A stretch of DNA of 64,000 bases from an uncultured bacterium (GTDB lineage Bacteria; Pseudomonadota; Gammaproteobacteria; Burkholderiales; Burkholderiaceae_E): positions 1 to 64,000 of the forward strand of contig CAIVPX010000019.1 of NCBI GenBank assembly GCA_903907905.1, in the 5' to 3' direction. The translations under genes were made by a program, and so were the position numbers. How positions within the stretch are numbered: the stretch's first letter is position 1; each line of letters opens with the position of its first letter. Positions 1-9,198 of the stretch are shown here, piece by piece. Below the pieces are notes generated by a model that was not told the DNA's origin, did no database searches, and worked only from the letters and a program-made list of their open reading frames with translations.

Positions 1-1905
1 AACGGACGCCTGGACCGTATCAAAGCCCTCACCCGCCAACTCGACGATCTCGTCAGTGGGATCGTCCACGCCGTAAACATCGTCGCCGGTACCGCCCACC
101 AGCCGGTCACTGCCTGCCCCACCGTCGAGAGAATCGTTACCCGCTCCGCCCGAGAGCGTGTCGTTGACACTGCCCCCCATCAGCGTGTCGTGCCCCGCTC
201 CACCGCTCAGGTTGTTGCTCCCCGAATTGCCATTGATCACATTGGCAAGGTCGTTCCCCGTGCCGCTCAGCGAGGCCGTGCCCAACAGCGTCAGAACCTC
301 GAGATTCGATCCCGAGGCGAGCGTGTATGAAACGGACGCCTGGACGGTATCAAAGCCCTCACCCGCCAACTCGACGATCTCGTCGGCAGAATCGTCCACG
401 CTGTAGACATCATCGCCGGCGCCGCCTGACAGCCGGTCGCCGCCCACCCCACCGTCGAGCAGATCATTCCCCGTCCCACCCGAGAGCGTATCGCTGCCCC
501 CCGCTCCTGAAAGGGTGTCATCACCGACTCCACCGCTCAGACTGTTGCTGCCCGAATTGCCGGTGATCAGGTTGGCGAGTTCGTTACCCGCCCCGCTGAT
601 CGAGTCCCAGCCGTAAAGCGTCAGAACCTCGAGGTCGGCCCCGAGCGCCAGCGTGAATGAAACACTCGCCCAAACGGTATCGAGACCCTCGCCCGCCAGC
701 TCAACAATCACATCTCCTGCGGCGTCAGCGAGACTGGATATCGAATAGAGATCATCGCCTGGGCCGCCTGATAGCCTGTCGTAGCCGGCTTCGCCAAAAA
801 GCCAATCATTGCCCGCCCCGCCTGCAATCAGGTCATTGCCATCACCGCCTGAAAGCGTGTCGTCACCGGCGCCCCCATCGAGGATGTCATTGCCGTAACT
901 ACCGTGAATCGAATTTGCCGCAGCGTTCCCCACGACCAAATTCGACAAGGAGTTACCAGTTCCAGAAACCGCCTCGATACCGGTCAGCAAAAGGTTCTCG
1001 ACCGACTCCGGCAGTTCGAATGACGTCGAAGAATAGACGGCGTCTAAGCCCTCGCCCATCAACTCTCGAATCCAGTCCCCAACGGAGTCGACGAAATAAA
1101 TGTCATCCCCGGAACCACCGGTCATATAGTCATTGCCACTGCCTCCGTCCAGCGTGTCGTTGCCCTTCATTCCGAACAGCGAATCATCCCCACCGAGACC
1201 GGCGAGGTTGTTGCCGCCATCGGTGGGCAGAACGTAGCTTCCCCGCATGAAGTTGCCCTGCGCGTTGCCGATCCCCGAGGTCGGCGCAGCGCCCTCCAGA
1301 TACAACCACTCGACCTGATCGGGTAGCGTGTATGAGATCGCCGCAAAGACGGCATCCCTGCCCTCGCCTGCGGCCTCGATCACAACATCGCCCGGGGCGT
1401 CGATAAAGTACTCATCGTCGCCCTCGCCGCCGGACATGGTGTCGTCCCCAGCGTCCCCCTTGAGTCCGTCACTCCCAGAGCCACCGACAAGCAGATCGTC
1501 GCCAGCCCCGCCTGACAGACCGTCGTCACCAGCGCCACCGTCGATTGTGTCGTTGCCGTCACCGCCAGCTAACCGGTTCCAACCCGAATTACCCGTGATC
1601 GTGTTGGCGAGGGCGTTGCCTTGACCCGATATGAACCCCGCGCCGGTGAGTATCAAACGCTCGAGATTCTCGGGGAGCGTGTACGGAACGCTCGCCTGTA
1701 CCGAGTCGAGTCCCTCGCCAGGCGTTTCGATTACGAAGTCACCCGGGGCATCGACAATGTAAAGGTCGTCGCCATCGCCCCCCGCTAGGCTATCGTCGCC
1801 AGCAGCACCATCGAGCGTGTCATTACCCGTATCACCAGAGAGCGAGTCGTTGCCGACCCCGCCGACCAGCGAATCATCGCCCGGCCCGCCCGTTATGCCG
1901 ACGCC
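1..1905 (-). repeat. Modular RTX coding repeat, about 330-360 bp period
   Basis: Bases 1-54 recur at 331-384 with one mismatch seen. Weaker copies of the 'GEGxDxVxAS' module lie near 661, 1030, 1339 and 1690, each followed by GGxGxD nonapeptide blocks. Confidence 0.8.
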
Positions 1906-2499
1906 CGTCTCGATCTCGGCGATGCCCCAACTCGAGAAATACGGAAAATTGTTCGCCATCGGGTCGGCAGACGTCGAGGCCCACGTGCCGACATCGTCGG
2001 AACCGATGCCGATCTTCATGCCGTAAGCCGAGACGGGCAATATTTCGATGGGCAAACCGATCAACGAGATCGAGGGAGGCAACTGCGCGTAGTGACTGAT
2101 CTCGCCGCGGAAACTGCTTTCTTCACCACTCACCCATTGCTCGGGCGCCCCCTCGATCGGAAAGGCTGAGAGCGGGGAGTCAACGACCGGTCGCCACAAC
2201 CCGATCCAGTAGGGTTCGCCCAGGTCGACGGTCAGGGTCGTCTTGACGCCGTCCGGCCCGGCATACGAATACTCGATGGTTTTGCCATCGGTCGGATGCG
2301 CCAGCAAAAACTCGGTGCTCTGCATCCAGGCCGTGAGCGCTGCGTCTTCATCCGCACTGCTGATCGTGACCAGATGACCGCCCAGCGATTGCGCGGCGGA
2401 CTCGGCCTCAGACCAGGTTGCACCCGGCACCACGACATAGGTATGGAAACCGATGGTCAGAACCGGTTCATACGCAACAGCCGTTGCCGAAAAATTCAT
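1..2499 (-). CDS. RTX-type (hemolysin-type calcium-binding repeat) protein with N-terminal C-type-lectin-like domain; 3' part lies outside the window
   Basis: Own translation of the minus strand from the ATG at 2499 (absent from the ORF track because it is open at the edge): MNFSATAVAYEPVLTIGFHTYVVVPGATWSEAESAAQSLGGHLVTI..EPYWIGLW..GEISHYAQ..WGIAEIE, followed by many GGxGxDxLxGG nonapeptides (GGPGDDSLVGGVGNDSLSGDTGNDTLDG...). Confidence 0.88.
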   Translation of the reverse strand, partial: MNFSATAVAYEPVLTIGFHTYVVVPGATWSEAESAAQSLGGHLVTISSADEDAALTAWMQSTEFLLAHPTDGKTIEYSYAGPDGVKTTLTVDLGEPYWIGLWRPVVDSPLSAFPIEGAPEQWVSGEESSFRGEISHYAQLPPSISLIGLPIEILPVSAYGMKIGIGSDDVGTWASTSADPMANNFPYFSSWGIAEIETGVGITGGPGDDSLVGGVGNDSLSGDTGNDTLDGAAGDDSLAGGDGDDLYIVDAPGDFVIETPGEGLDSVQASVPYTLPENLERLILTGAGFISGQGNALANTITGNSGWNRLAGGDGNDTIDGGAGDDGLSGGAGDDLLVGGSGSDGLKGDAGDDTMSGGEGDDEYFIDAPGDVVIEAAGEGRDAVFAAISYTLPDQVEWLYLEGAAPTSGIGNAQGNFMRGSYVLPTDGGNNLAGLGGDDSLFGMKGNDTLDGGSGNDYMTGGSGDDIYFVDSVGDWIRELMGEGLDAVYSSTSFELPESVENLLLTGIEAVSGTGNSLSNLVVGNAAANSIHGSYGNDILDGGAGDDTLSGGDGNDLIAGGAGNDWLFGEAGYDRLSGGPGDDLYSISSLADAAGDVIVELAGEGLDTVWASVSFTLALGADLEVLTLYGWDSISGAGNELANLITGNSGSNSLSGGVGDDTLSGAGGSDTLSGGTGNDLLDGGVGGDRLSGGAGDDVYSVDDSADEIVELAGEGFDTVQASVSYTLASGSNLEVLTLLGTASLSGTGNDLANVINGNSGSNNLSGGAGHDTLMGGSVNDTLSGGAGNDSLDGGAGSDRLVGGTGDDVYGVDDPTDEIVELAGEGFDTVQASV

Positions 2500-3176
2500 G
2501 AATGGGGAGGGAAATTATTGTTTTTCGATTATCTCCCCAAACCTCAAATCATTCGAAAAACCCTTGGGTAACTGTCGGTGCCGATCAGCGGTCTCCCGCG
2601 ATCAAATCGGGCAAAGCGTGACGAGCATCACACCCCGCGCTCACCCGCTGCCAGTGCACGGCCGCCTGGGGCAACACCCACTGCAATCCATAACGCATAC
2701 GATCGAGTTTGCAGACAGGTACCCGGATAGGTCAGGTTCGCTCGCCGCGTACGCTTGCGACAAAGACCCAGGCGCGCATGACATATGAAGAACCCGCCAG
2801 AGAATCTTCGGCAACGCGCAGCGCGCACGCTGCATCGTCCGCGCCCGCGGCCCGAACCGCTGCCACACAATGGCACGGTGGCTCAGATTTCGGTCGACCC
2901 GAACACACACGCAGCTTTTCACCGCCAATGGTCGCGGTTAATGCTTTCGCGCCTTTTCTCCCGGGAATACCGAGCCCGAACTCTGGGCCAGTGAGCGGCA
3001 CGTTGACTCAGATCGTGATGTCGGTGGAAGCCGTGGCGCTGATTGCCAGCATGGCGGCGGCTAGCGTCATCTCATCGAAGAGGGTTTCATCTTTTAGCCC
3101 CTTGCTGTGGGTCATGGGCTCTGAACCGATCGAAACGACCCATTCGAGCGACTGCGACGTGCACGGCGACGCCCTG

Positions 3177-4433
3177 TCACCGCACAGCCGCCGGGTTTTC
3201 AACCAGCAAAGCAATCCCCTGCCCGCCGCCGATGCACGCCGAGGCCACGCCCCAGCGTGCGCCGATCTCCTTGAGCTGACGCGCCACCGTGAGCGTGAGT
3301 CGAACCCCCGTGGCTGCAAGCGGATGCCCGAGCGCGATCGCGCCACCCTTGACGTTGAGCCGGCTCGCCTCGAGCCCCAGATCGCGCACGACCGCAAGCG
3401 CCTGGGCGCCCTGCGCCTCGTTGATCTCGAAGCGGGCGATGTCATCGAGCGACAGGCCGCTGCGCGAGAGCAACAGACGAATCGCGGGGGCGGGACCGAT
3501 CCCCATGATTTCAGGCGGAACACCCACCACGGCGGCCGCTGCGATCCGGCCTAGCGGCTCACGGCCCCAGCGTCGCGCAAAGGCCTCATCGGCCACCAGC
3601 GCGGCGGCGGCGGCGTCGGTCAGGGCGGAGCTGTTGCCCCCGGTCTGCACGCCGTCGGCGAACACGCTGCGCAGGCCCGCCAACACCTCCGGCGAGGTGG
3701 GCCGCGGATGCGTATCCTGATCGGCGAGCTTGTTCTTTCCGACCAGACGGATGCCCCGGTTGCGGTAGCCGCTCAGTTCGAACACCTCGTTGGCAACCGG
3801 CACGATTTCGCCCTGAAACCAGCCGGCCTGCTGCGCGGTCACTGCCCGAGTGAAGGACTCGGCGGCAAAAGCATCGACCTGTTCACGCGTGATGCCGTAT
3901 TGGCGGGCGAGATTCTCGGCGGTCTGGATCATCGAAATCGACGCGGCCGGATCCGTGAGCGCCTCCCACATGAAGTCTTTGAATCCGACGGGCGCGCCCA
4001 GCCTGAACCCGCCCCGGTGATCGAAAGCTGCAATGGGATTGCGGGTCATCGACTCGGTGCCCACCACGAGCGCAAGGCGCGCCGCGCCCGTGGCAATCTG
4101 CTCGCCCGCCTGCCTGAAGAGTTCGAATCCGGTGCCGCAGATGCGCTGACACATGAGCGCCGGCACGTCCTGCGGAACGCCGCTGTAGAGGCCGATGTGA
4201 CGGGGCACATAGAACTGATCGAATCCGCCCGGGGCCATGTTGCCCGCCAGCACCGAGTCGACCTGCGCCGCCTCGACACCGCTGCGCGCGAATACTGCGC
4301 GCGCGGCCTTGATGCCGAGATCGATGGGATTGGCATCGGCAAAGGCGCCCATGTAATCGACCATGGGCGTACGCACCGCATCGAGCATGTACACGCCCTG
4401 GAACTGCTGAAAAAGACCTCTCGGTGCCGACAT
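3177..4433 (-). CDS. Thiolase family protein (acetyl-CoA acyltransferase)
   Basis: 418 aa; MLDAVRTPMVDYMGAFADANPIDLGIKAARAVFARSG, C-terminal NVKGGAIALGHPLAATGVRLTL and ACIGGGQGIALLVE thiolase signatures. Confidence 0.88.
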   Translation of the reverse strand: MSAPRGLFQQFQGVYMLDAVRTPMVDYMGAFADANPIDLGIKAARAVFARSGVEAAQVDSVLAGNMAPGGFDQFYVPRHIGLYSGVPQDVPALMCQRICGTGFELFRQAGEQIATGAARLALVVGTESMTRNPIAAFDHRGGFRLGAPVGFKDFMWEALTDPAASISMIQTAENLARQYGITREQVDAFAAESFTRAVTAQQAGWFQGEIVPVANEVFELSGYRNRGIRLVGKNKLADQDTHPRPTSPEVLAGLRSVFADGVQTGGNSSALTDAAAAALVADEAFARRWGREPLGRIAAAAVVGVPPEIMGIGPAPAIRLLLSRSGLSLDDIARFEINEAQGAQALAVVRDLGLEASRLNVKGGAIALGHPLAATGVRLTLTVARQLKEIGARWGVASACIGGGQGIALLVENPAAVR

Positions 4434-4451
4434 GATCCGTCCTCGTGAAGA

Positions 4452-5288
4452 TTATCTGCGCTCGACCTTGGCGGCCCGCTTCTGCAGGAAGGCGCGTACA
4501 CGCTCCTTGGCAGTCTCGTCGCCCTGCGCGATCGAGGACATGAGCGACTCGACGAACAGCCCCTCGTCGGGCCCCATCTCGGCGATTCGCGGCAGTGCCT
4601 GCGTGATGGCGTAGTTGGACAGGGGCGCATTGCCCGCGATCTTCGCGGCCAGTTCGACTGCCTTGGCCAGCCCCTCTCCGGCAGGCACCAGGTAGGTGGC
4701 GAGCGAGGCGGCAAGCCCCTCGCGGGCATCGAGCACGCGGCCGGTGAGCATCATGTCGGTCATCAGCGCCGCACCCATGAGCCGCGACAACCGAACCGAC
4801 CCACCGCCGCCGACAAAGATGCCACGCGTGCCCTCGGGCAGCGCGTAGAAGCTGCCCTCCTCCGACACGCGCAGATGCGCGCAGGCGGCGAGCTCGAGAC
4901 CGCCGCCCACCACCGCCCCGTGCAGCACGGCGATAACCGGCACCGGTCCGTACTGGATGGCATCGAAGCAGGCATGCCAGGCCCGCGAATGATGAATGCC
5001 CTCGACCACGGTGCGCTCGCTGACTTCGGACAAATCGAGCCCGGCGCTGAAGTGCTCGCCCTCGCCCGACAGCACGACCACCCGGACCGACGCATCGAGG
5101 TTGAGAAAGACCGTGTGCAACTGCCGCAGCAGCTCGTCGCTGATGGAATTGCGCTTGGCCGGACGGTTGAGCCGCAGATGCAGCACCGCGCCCGCCTGCT
5201 CAAGGCGAATCATGTCGAGGCCCGAGAGCGGCCCGCTTTCGGGTGAGAGCGGCTTGAAGTCGGCAGGCTGAATCGAGGGGGATGGCAT
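4452..5288 (-). CDS. Enoyl-CoA hydratase/isomerase (crotonase) family protein
   Basis: LHLRLNRPAKRNSISDELL, HFSAGLDLSE, VVGGGLELAACAHLRVSEE. Start trimmed to MPSPSIQPADF; the longer ORF runs to 5375. Confidence 0.88.
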   Translation of the reverse strand: MPSPSIQPADFKPLSPESGPLSGLDMIRLEQAGAVLHLRLNRPAKRNSISDELLRQLHTVFLNLDASVRVVVLSGEGEHFSAGLDLSEVSERTVVEGIHHSRAWHACFDAIQYGPVPVIAVLHGAVVGGGLELAACAHLRVSEEGSFYALPEGTRGIFVGGGGSVRLSRLMGAALMTDMMLTGRVLDAREGLAASLATYLVPAGEGLAKAVELAAKIAGNAPLSNYAITQALPRIAEMGPDEGLFVESLMSSIAQGDETAKERVRAFLQKRAAKVERR

Positions 5289-5376
5289 GGTTTTCTGTGT
5301 AGCGTTCAGGTTGGTTGCGAGCGGGTTGTCGGTGCAATGACTCGGCTGCGGCAAAGGGGGAACAGCGCTCACCACA

Positions 5377-7236
5377 TCAGGAGAGCACCCGGCACGGGTG
5401 ATCGCTTGCGCCGTAGAGCGCCTCGACCTCGGCTGCGCGCAAGGTCAGCACCCTGCGCTGGTTGATATAGCCCTTGTCTGTGATTTCACCCGCCGCCATG
5501 CTGGGTGCGTCGGGCAGCAGCCAGAGCCGCGCGGGCCACTGCGATGAGCCGCCGCCCTGGGCCCGAAGCGCGCGCAGCCCATCGGCCAGTGCCTGCCTGA
5601 GTTCGGCCGGATCGAGCTTGCGCGCCGATTCGGTCAGAAACAGCAGCGCGCCAATTTCGTTGCGGTCATGTCCGGTGATGACGGCGTCCTGCACATGGGG
5701 CGCAAGCGCGGTGACCACCGCGAGGCGCAACATGCCCACCGACACCCAGGTGCCGCTGGTGAGCTTGAAATCTTCGGCCACCCGGCCGTTGAACACGATG
5801 CCGCTCGCAGGATCGGCCTCATCCACCAGAAAGCCCGCGTCGCCGATGCAGTAGTAGCCCTCTTCGTCGAACGCCTGCTGGGTGGCGGCATCGTTGTTTC
5901 GATAGCCGGGAAAGACATGCGGGCCGCGAACGCGCATTTCGAGCTTGCCCGCGTTGGGCACAAATTTGAGTTCAACCCCCGGCATCGGCAAGCCGATGAC
6001 GCCAGGTCGGTCGAGCCGCCAGTGCGAAGCCGTGATGGCCGGTGAGGTTTCGGTCGCCCCCCAAGAGGTGGTGAAGAACACGGGCTCGGCCCGCACCGGC
6101 ACCGCCACCGCCTCGAGCCTGCGCCAGGTGGCCATGGGCATGCCGGCGCCCGCATAGAACACCATGCGCATGCGACCGAAGAAGCGCGCCGCGAGCGACG
6201 CATCGGCTTCGAGCGCCGGCAGCAGCATGTCGTAGCCTTTGGGCACATTGAAATACACCGTGGGCTGAACCTCGCGCAGATGAGCAACCGTGCGCTCGAT
6301 CAGGCCTGGCATGGGGCGGCCGTCATCGATATACATCGAGCCCCCATTTCGCAGCACGATGTTGACATTGTGATTGCCGCCGAAGGTGTGGCTCCAGGGG
6401 AGCCAGTCGAGCAGCACCGGCTTTTCCTGTCCCAGGAAGCGAAAGGTCTGCGCCAGCATCTGCTGGTTGGCGCAGAGCATGCCGTGGGTGTTGATGACCA
6501 CCTTGGGGCGGCCGGTGGAACCGGAGGTGAGCAGGTATTTGGCGTGCGTGTCGGGCGTGACGGCCGCATAGGCCCGCCGCACCGCATCGGTTTCAGGGGT
6601 CCCGGCCAACGTCTCGAAGGACCGTGCGCCGGAGAAACCCTCGGCCCCCTGCGTGAACACCACCACCGCTTTCGCGCCGCAGGCCGTGATGGCCGGGCCA
6701 TACGTGGCGGCATCGGAAGCGTAGATCAGCGCGGGCCTGATGGCCTCGACGATGGCGCGGATACGGCTGAAATCGCCCCCCGCAAGGCGACAGTAGCCGC
6801 TGCTGACCGTGCACGAGGCCTTGCCCACATGCATGGCCGCAAGCGACAGCACGAGATGGTCGAGCGAATTGTCCGACAGGATGAGCACAGGCGCCCGATC
6901 GGCCAGGTTCAGATCGAGCAGCGCCTGCGCGACCGAGCCCACGCGCTGGCGCAGGCCGCGCCAGTCGAGCGAGGTCCAGCCCTCGGTGACGGCCGCAGCG
7001 GACAGGCCCGTGGGTTCGGCGAATGCCAACGAGGCGGGCGTTTCGACGGCCCAGCGCTCGAGCCACTCGCCGATGCAGCGGGCGTAGGGCCCCAGGGTCT
7101 CGGTCGAGCGCAGCAGGAAGGCGCCGTCCGCAAGCGGCACCCGCTGCACGGCCCGAGGCGCGAGCAGCGTCGGGTCGCTGAAGAAATCGCCGCCGATGGC
7201 CGCGGCCGCGCCCGCGCCCGCGCTCGCCTGGATCAT
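5377..7236 (-). CDS. AMP-dependent acyl-CoA synthetase, feruloyl-CoA synthase-like
   Basis: YLLTSGSTGRPKVVINTHGML P-loop-like motif, LDWLPWSHTFGGNHNVNIVLRNGG, YCIGDAGFLVDEADPASGIVFNGRVAEDFKLTSGTWVSVG. Start at MIQASAGAG (7236); upstream ORF extension rejected. Confidence 0.82.
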   Translation of the reverse strand: MIQASAGAGAAAAIGGDFFSDPTLLAPRAVQRVPLADGAFLLRSTETLGPYARCIGEWLERWAVETPASLAFAEPTGLSAAAVTEGWTSLDWRGLRQRVGSVAQALLDLNLADRAPVLILSDNSLDHLVLSLAAMHVGKASCTVSSGYCRLAGGDFSRIRAIVEAIRPALIYASDAATYGPAITACGAKAVVVFTQGAEGFSGARSFETLAGTPETDAVRRAYAAVTPDTHAKYLLTSGSTGRPKVVINTHGMLCANQQMLAQTFRFLGQEKPVLLDWLPWSHTFGGNHNVNIVLRNGGSMYIDDGRPMPGLIERTVAHLREVQPTVYFNVPKGYDMLLPALEADASLAARFFGRMRMVFYAGAGMPMATWRRLEAVAVPVRAEPVFFTTSWGATETSPAITASHWRLDRPGVIGLPMPGVELKFVPNAGKLEMRVRGPHVFPGYRNNDAATQQAFDEEGYYCIGDAGFLVDEADPASGIVFNGRVAEDFKLTSGTWVSVGMLRLAVVTALAPHVQDAVITGHDRNEIGALLFLTESARKLDPAELRQALADGLRALRAQGGGSSQWPARLWLLPDAPSMAAGEITDKGYINQRRVLTLRAAEVEALYGASDHPCRVLS

Positions 7237-7258
7237 TGTCTCGACTCCACGTTCTTGT

Positions 7259-7276
7259 ACATACACATGTGTATGT
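7259..7276. promoter_or_regulatory. Perfect 18-bp palindrome, candidate TetR operator
   Basis: ACATACACA|TGTGTATGT, just upstream of the synthetase start at 7236 in the divergent intergenic region. Confidence 0.6.
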
Positions 7277-7364
7277 GTTTGTTTGGCATGATAAGTGGAC
7301 AATGAGCCGATTGCAAGGCCGTTTAGAAACGATTGCCATGAGATCGCACAGGAGCAAGTCTTGA

Positions 7365-7382
7365 CCATACACCTCCGTATGG
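7365..7382. promoter_or_regulatory. Second candidate TetR operator, CCATAC-N6-GTATGG
   Basis: ccatacacctccgtatgg directly upstream of the TetR ATG at 7395. Shares the CATAC..GTATG half-sites with 7259-7276; centre-to-centre distance 106 bp. Confidence 0.55.
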
Positions 7383-7394
7383 CATGATTGCGGC

Positions 7395-8033
7395 ATGAAC
7401 CCGAAGCGCTCCCCGGCCGCCCGAACCCCGGTCCGCCCCACGCGGTCGCGCCCCGCCGTGAAGGCGGCCACGCGCGCCGCGCTGACGCCCGAAGTCTGGA
7501 TTGAGGCCGCCACCGATGTGTTGGTGGTGGAAGGCATCGATCATGTCCGCGTCGATGTCCTGGCGCGCCAACTCGGGGTGACGCGCGGCAGTTTCTACTG
7601 GCATTTCCGCGACCGCGAAGATTTGCTGCGCCGGGTGCTGCTGGCCTGGAGCACCCGGGCCACGCAGGCGCTGACCAAGCGCCTGGCCGAAGCCAGCAAG
7701 GACCCTCTCGAGCGCCTGCGCGACATGATTTCACTGCCCCATCGCGGCCGGGCGGCAGTGCGGGCCGCCCGAATCGAGCTGGCCATCCGCGCCTGGGCGC
7801 GGCGCGACGACATGGCAAGGCAGGCGCTCGATGCCGCCGACGCGAGCCGCCTCGCCTACCATGAGCAGGCCTTCCGGGCGCTGGGCTTCGAGCCCGCCGA
7901 AGCGCGCAGCCGTGCTTTTCTCACCTACGCCTGCGAAATCGGCGAGTCGCTCCTGCACCACCACGGCGACGATGCCCAACGCGAGCACCGCAAGCAGCGC
8001 CTTGGCGTGCTGATCACCACTCGCAAGCCTTGA
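7395..8033 (+). CDS. TetR/AcrR family transcriptional regulator
   Basis: N-terminal HTH: WIEAATDVLVVEGIDHVRVDVLARQLGVTRGSFYWHFRDREDLLRRVL. Divergent from the CoA-ligase operon. Confidence 0.9.
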   Translation: MNPKRSPAARTPVRPTRSRPAVKAATRAALTPEVWIEAATDVLVVEGIDHVRVDVLARQLGVTRGSFYWHFRDREDLLRRVLLAWSTRATQALTKRLAEASKDPLERLRDMISLPHRGRAAVRAARIELAIRAWARRDDMARQALDAADASRLAYHEQAFRALGFEPAEARSRAFLTYACEIGESLLHHHGDDAQREHRKQRLGVLITTRKP

Positions 8034-8144
8034 AAGTCGCCCTGCGGATGCCCCCCTTCAATCAATACCCCCTCGCTTGGACAGATCAGCGTCGACCGAT
8101 ACCATCAAGCTCCAATGGCACCCCCTTCCATTCAGGAGACATTC

Positions 8145-9125
8145 GTGAAATCAGCCTCGATGCGCCAGCCACTCATCGCTCTGACCGCCCTGCTCATGGC
8201 CTGCCCGGTGTCGCCTGTTCAGGCGCAGGAATGGCCGAGCCGGTCGGTCAGGCTGGTGGTGCCCTTCGCCGCCGGCGGTTCGGCCGACGTCTTCGGCCGG
8301 GCGCTGGCCCCGAGGCTTCAGGAGGCCTTCGGCCAGAGCTTCGTGGTCGAGAACCGCCCGGGCGCAGGCTCCATCATAGGCACCGACGCAGTGGCCAAGA
8401 GCGCGCCCGATGGCTACACGCTGCTGATCATGTCGAACACCCAGACCGTGAACGAATCGCTCATCGCAAACAAACCGTTTCAACTGATGCGCGACTTCGA
8501 CCCGATCGCGCCAATCAACGAATCCGACCTGGTGCTGGTCGCCCGCACCGCGCTGCCAGGTTCGGGCCTGCGAGACATCCTGGCCGCGGCCAAAGCCAAA
8601 CCCGATGGCATGACCTACGCGTCCTCGGGCAATGGCACCCCCTATCACATGGCGGGCGAACTGCTTAAGGCAGTCGCCGGCATCAGCATGGTTCACGTGC
8701 CCTACAAGGGCAGCTCGCAGGCCCGCACCGACGTGCTGGGCGGCCAGGTCGACATGATGTTTGACGCCATCCCAACCATGGTGGCGCAGGTAGCTGCGGG
8801 CAAGGTCAAGGCGATTGCCACCACCGGCAAGCAGCGCTCCACCATCATGCCTGATGTCCCGACCATGGCCGAAGCAGGCGTACCCGGCTACGAGGCCACC
8901 ATCTGGCTCGGGGTGATGGCGCCCAAGGGAACACCAACGAGCATCATTAACCGGCTCAACGCCGAACTGAGCCGGATCACGTCCAACCCGGAGTTGCGCA
9001 AAGCGTGGGCGTCGCAGGGCACCGCTGCACTCACCATGAGCGTGGCCGACTTCACGCGCTTTGTCAGCCAGGACATCGCCAAGTGGAGTCAGGTGGTCAA
9101 GGCCAACGGGGTCAAGGCCGACTGA
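8145..9125 (+). CDS. Bug family tripartite tricarboxylate transporter substrate-binding protein (TctC-like)
   Basis: Signal peptide then QEWPSRSVRLVVPFAAGGSADVFGRALAPRL, VENRPGAGSIIGTDAVAKSAPDGYTLL, VHVPYKGSSQARTDVLGGQVDMMFD. GTG start at 8145 preceded by aggag; ORF track uses 8115. Confidence 0.9.
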   Translation: MKSASMRQPLIALTALLMACPVSPVQAQEWPSRSVRLVVPFAAGGSADVFGRALAPRLQEAFGQSFVVENRPGAGSIIGTDAVAKSAPDGYTLLIMSNTQTVNESLIANKPFQLMRDFDPIAPINESDLVLVARTALPGSGLRDILAAAKAKPDGMTYASSGNGTPYHMAGELLKAVAGISMVHVPYKGSSQARTDVLGGQVDMMFDAIPTMVAQVAAGKVKAIATTGKQRSTIMPDVPTMAEAGVPGYEATIWLGVMAPKGTPTSIINRLNAELSRITSNPELRKAWASQGTAALTMSVADFTRFVSQDIAKWSQVVKANGVKAD

Positions 9126-9198
9126 GCAGCTGCAGACCCTTCACCGATCATTGACCAGACGTTGACCGAGTGGTGGACGAGCGTCGATTGAGCGTCGA

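Noticed and set aside
1-1905. CRISPR-like or satellite interpretation of the left-end repeats
   Set aside because: Repeats are in frame, about 330 bp long, and translate to GGxGxD RTX nonapeptides, so they are protein-coding modules.
2500-3176. Dense small overlapping ORFs between the RTX gene and thiolase
   Set aside because: Several mutually overlapping frames without motifs; treated as intergenic. The stretch MTLAAAMLAISATASTDITI (minus strand, near 3010-3070) is leader-like but too short to support a gene.
7237-7818. N-terminal extension of the CoA-ligase ORF
   Set aside because: Overlaps the divergent TetR gene and both operator palindromes; extension has no homology-like features, so the start was set at 7236.
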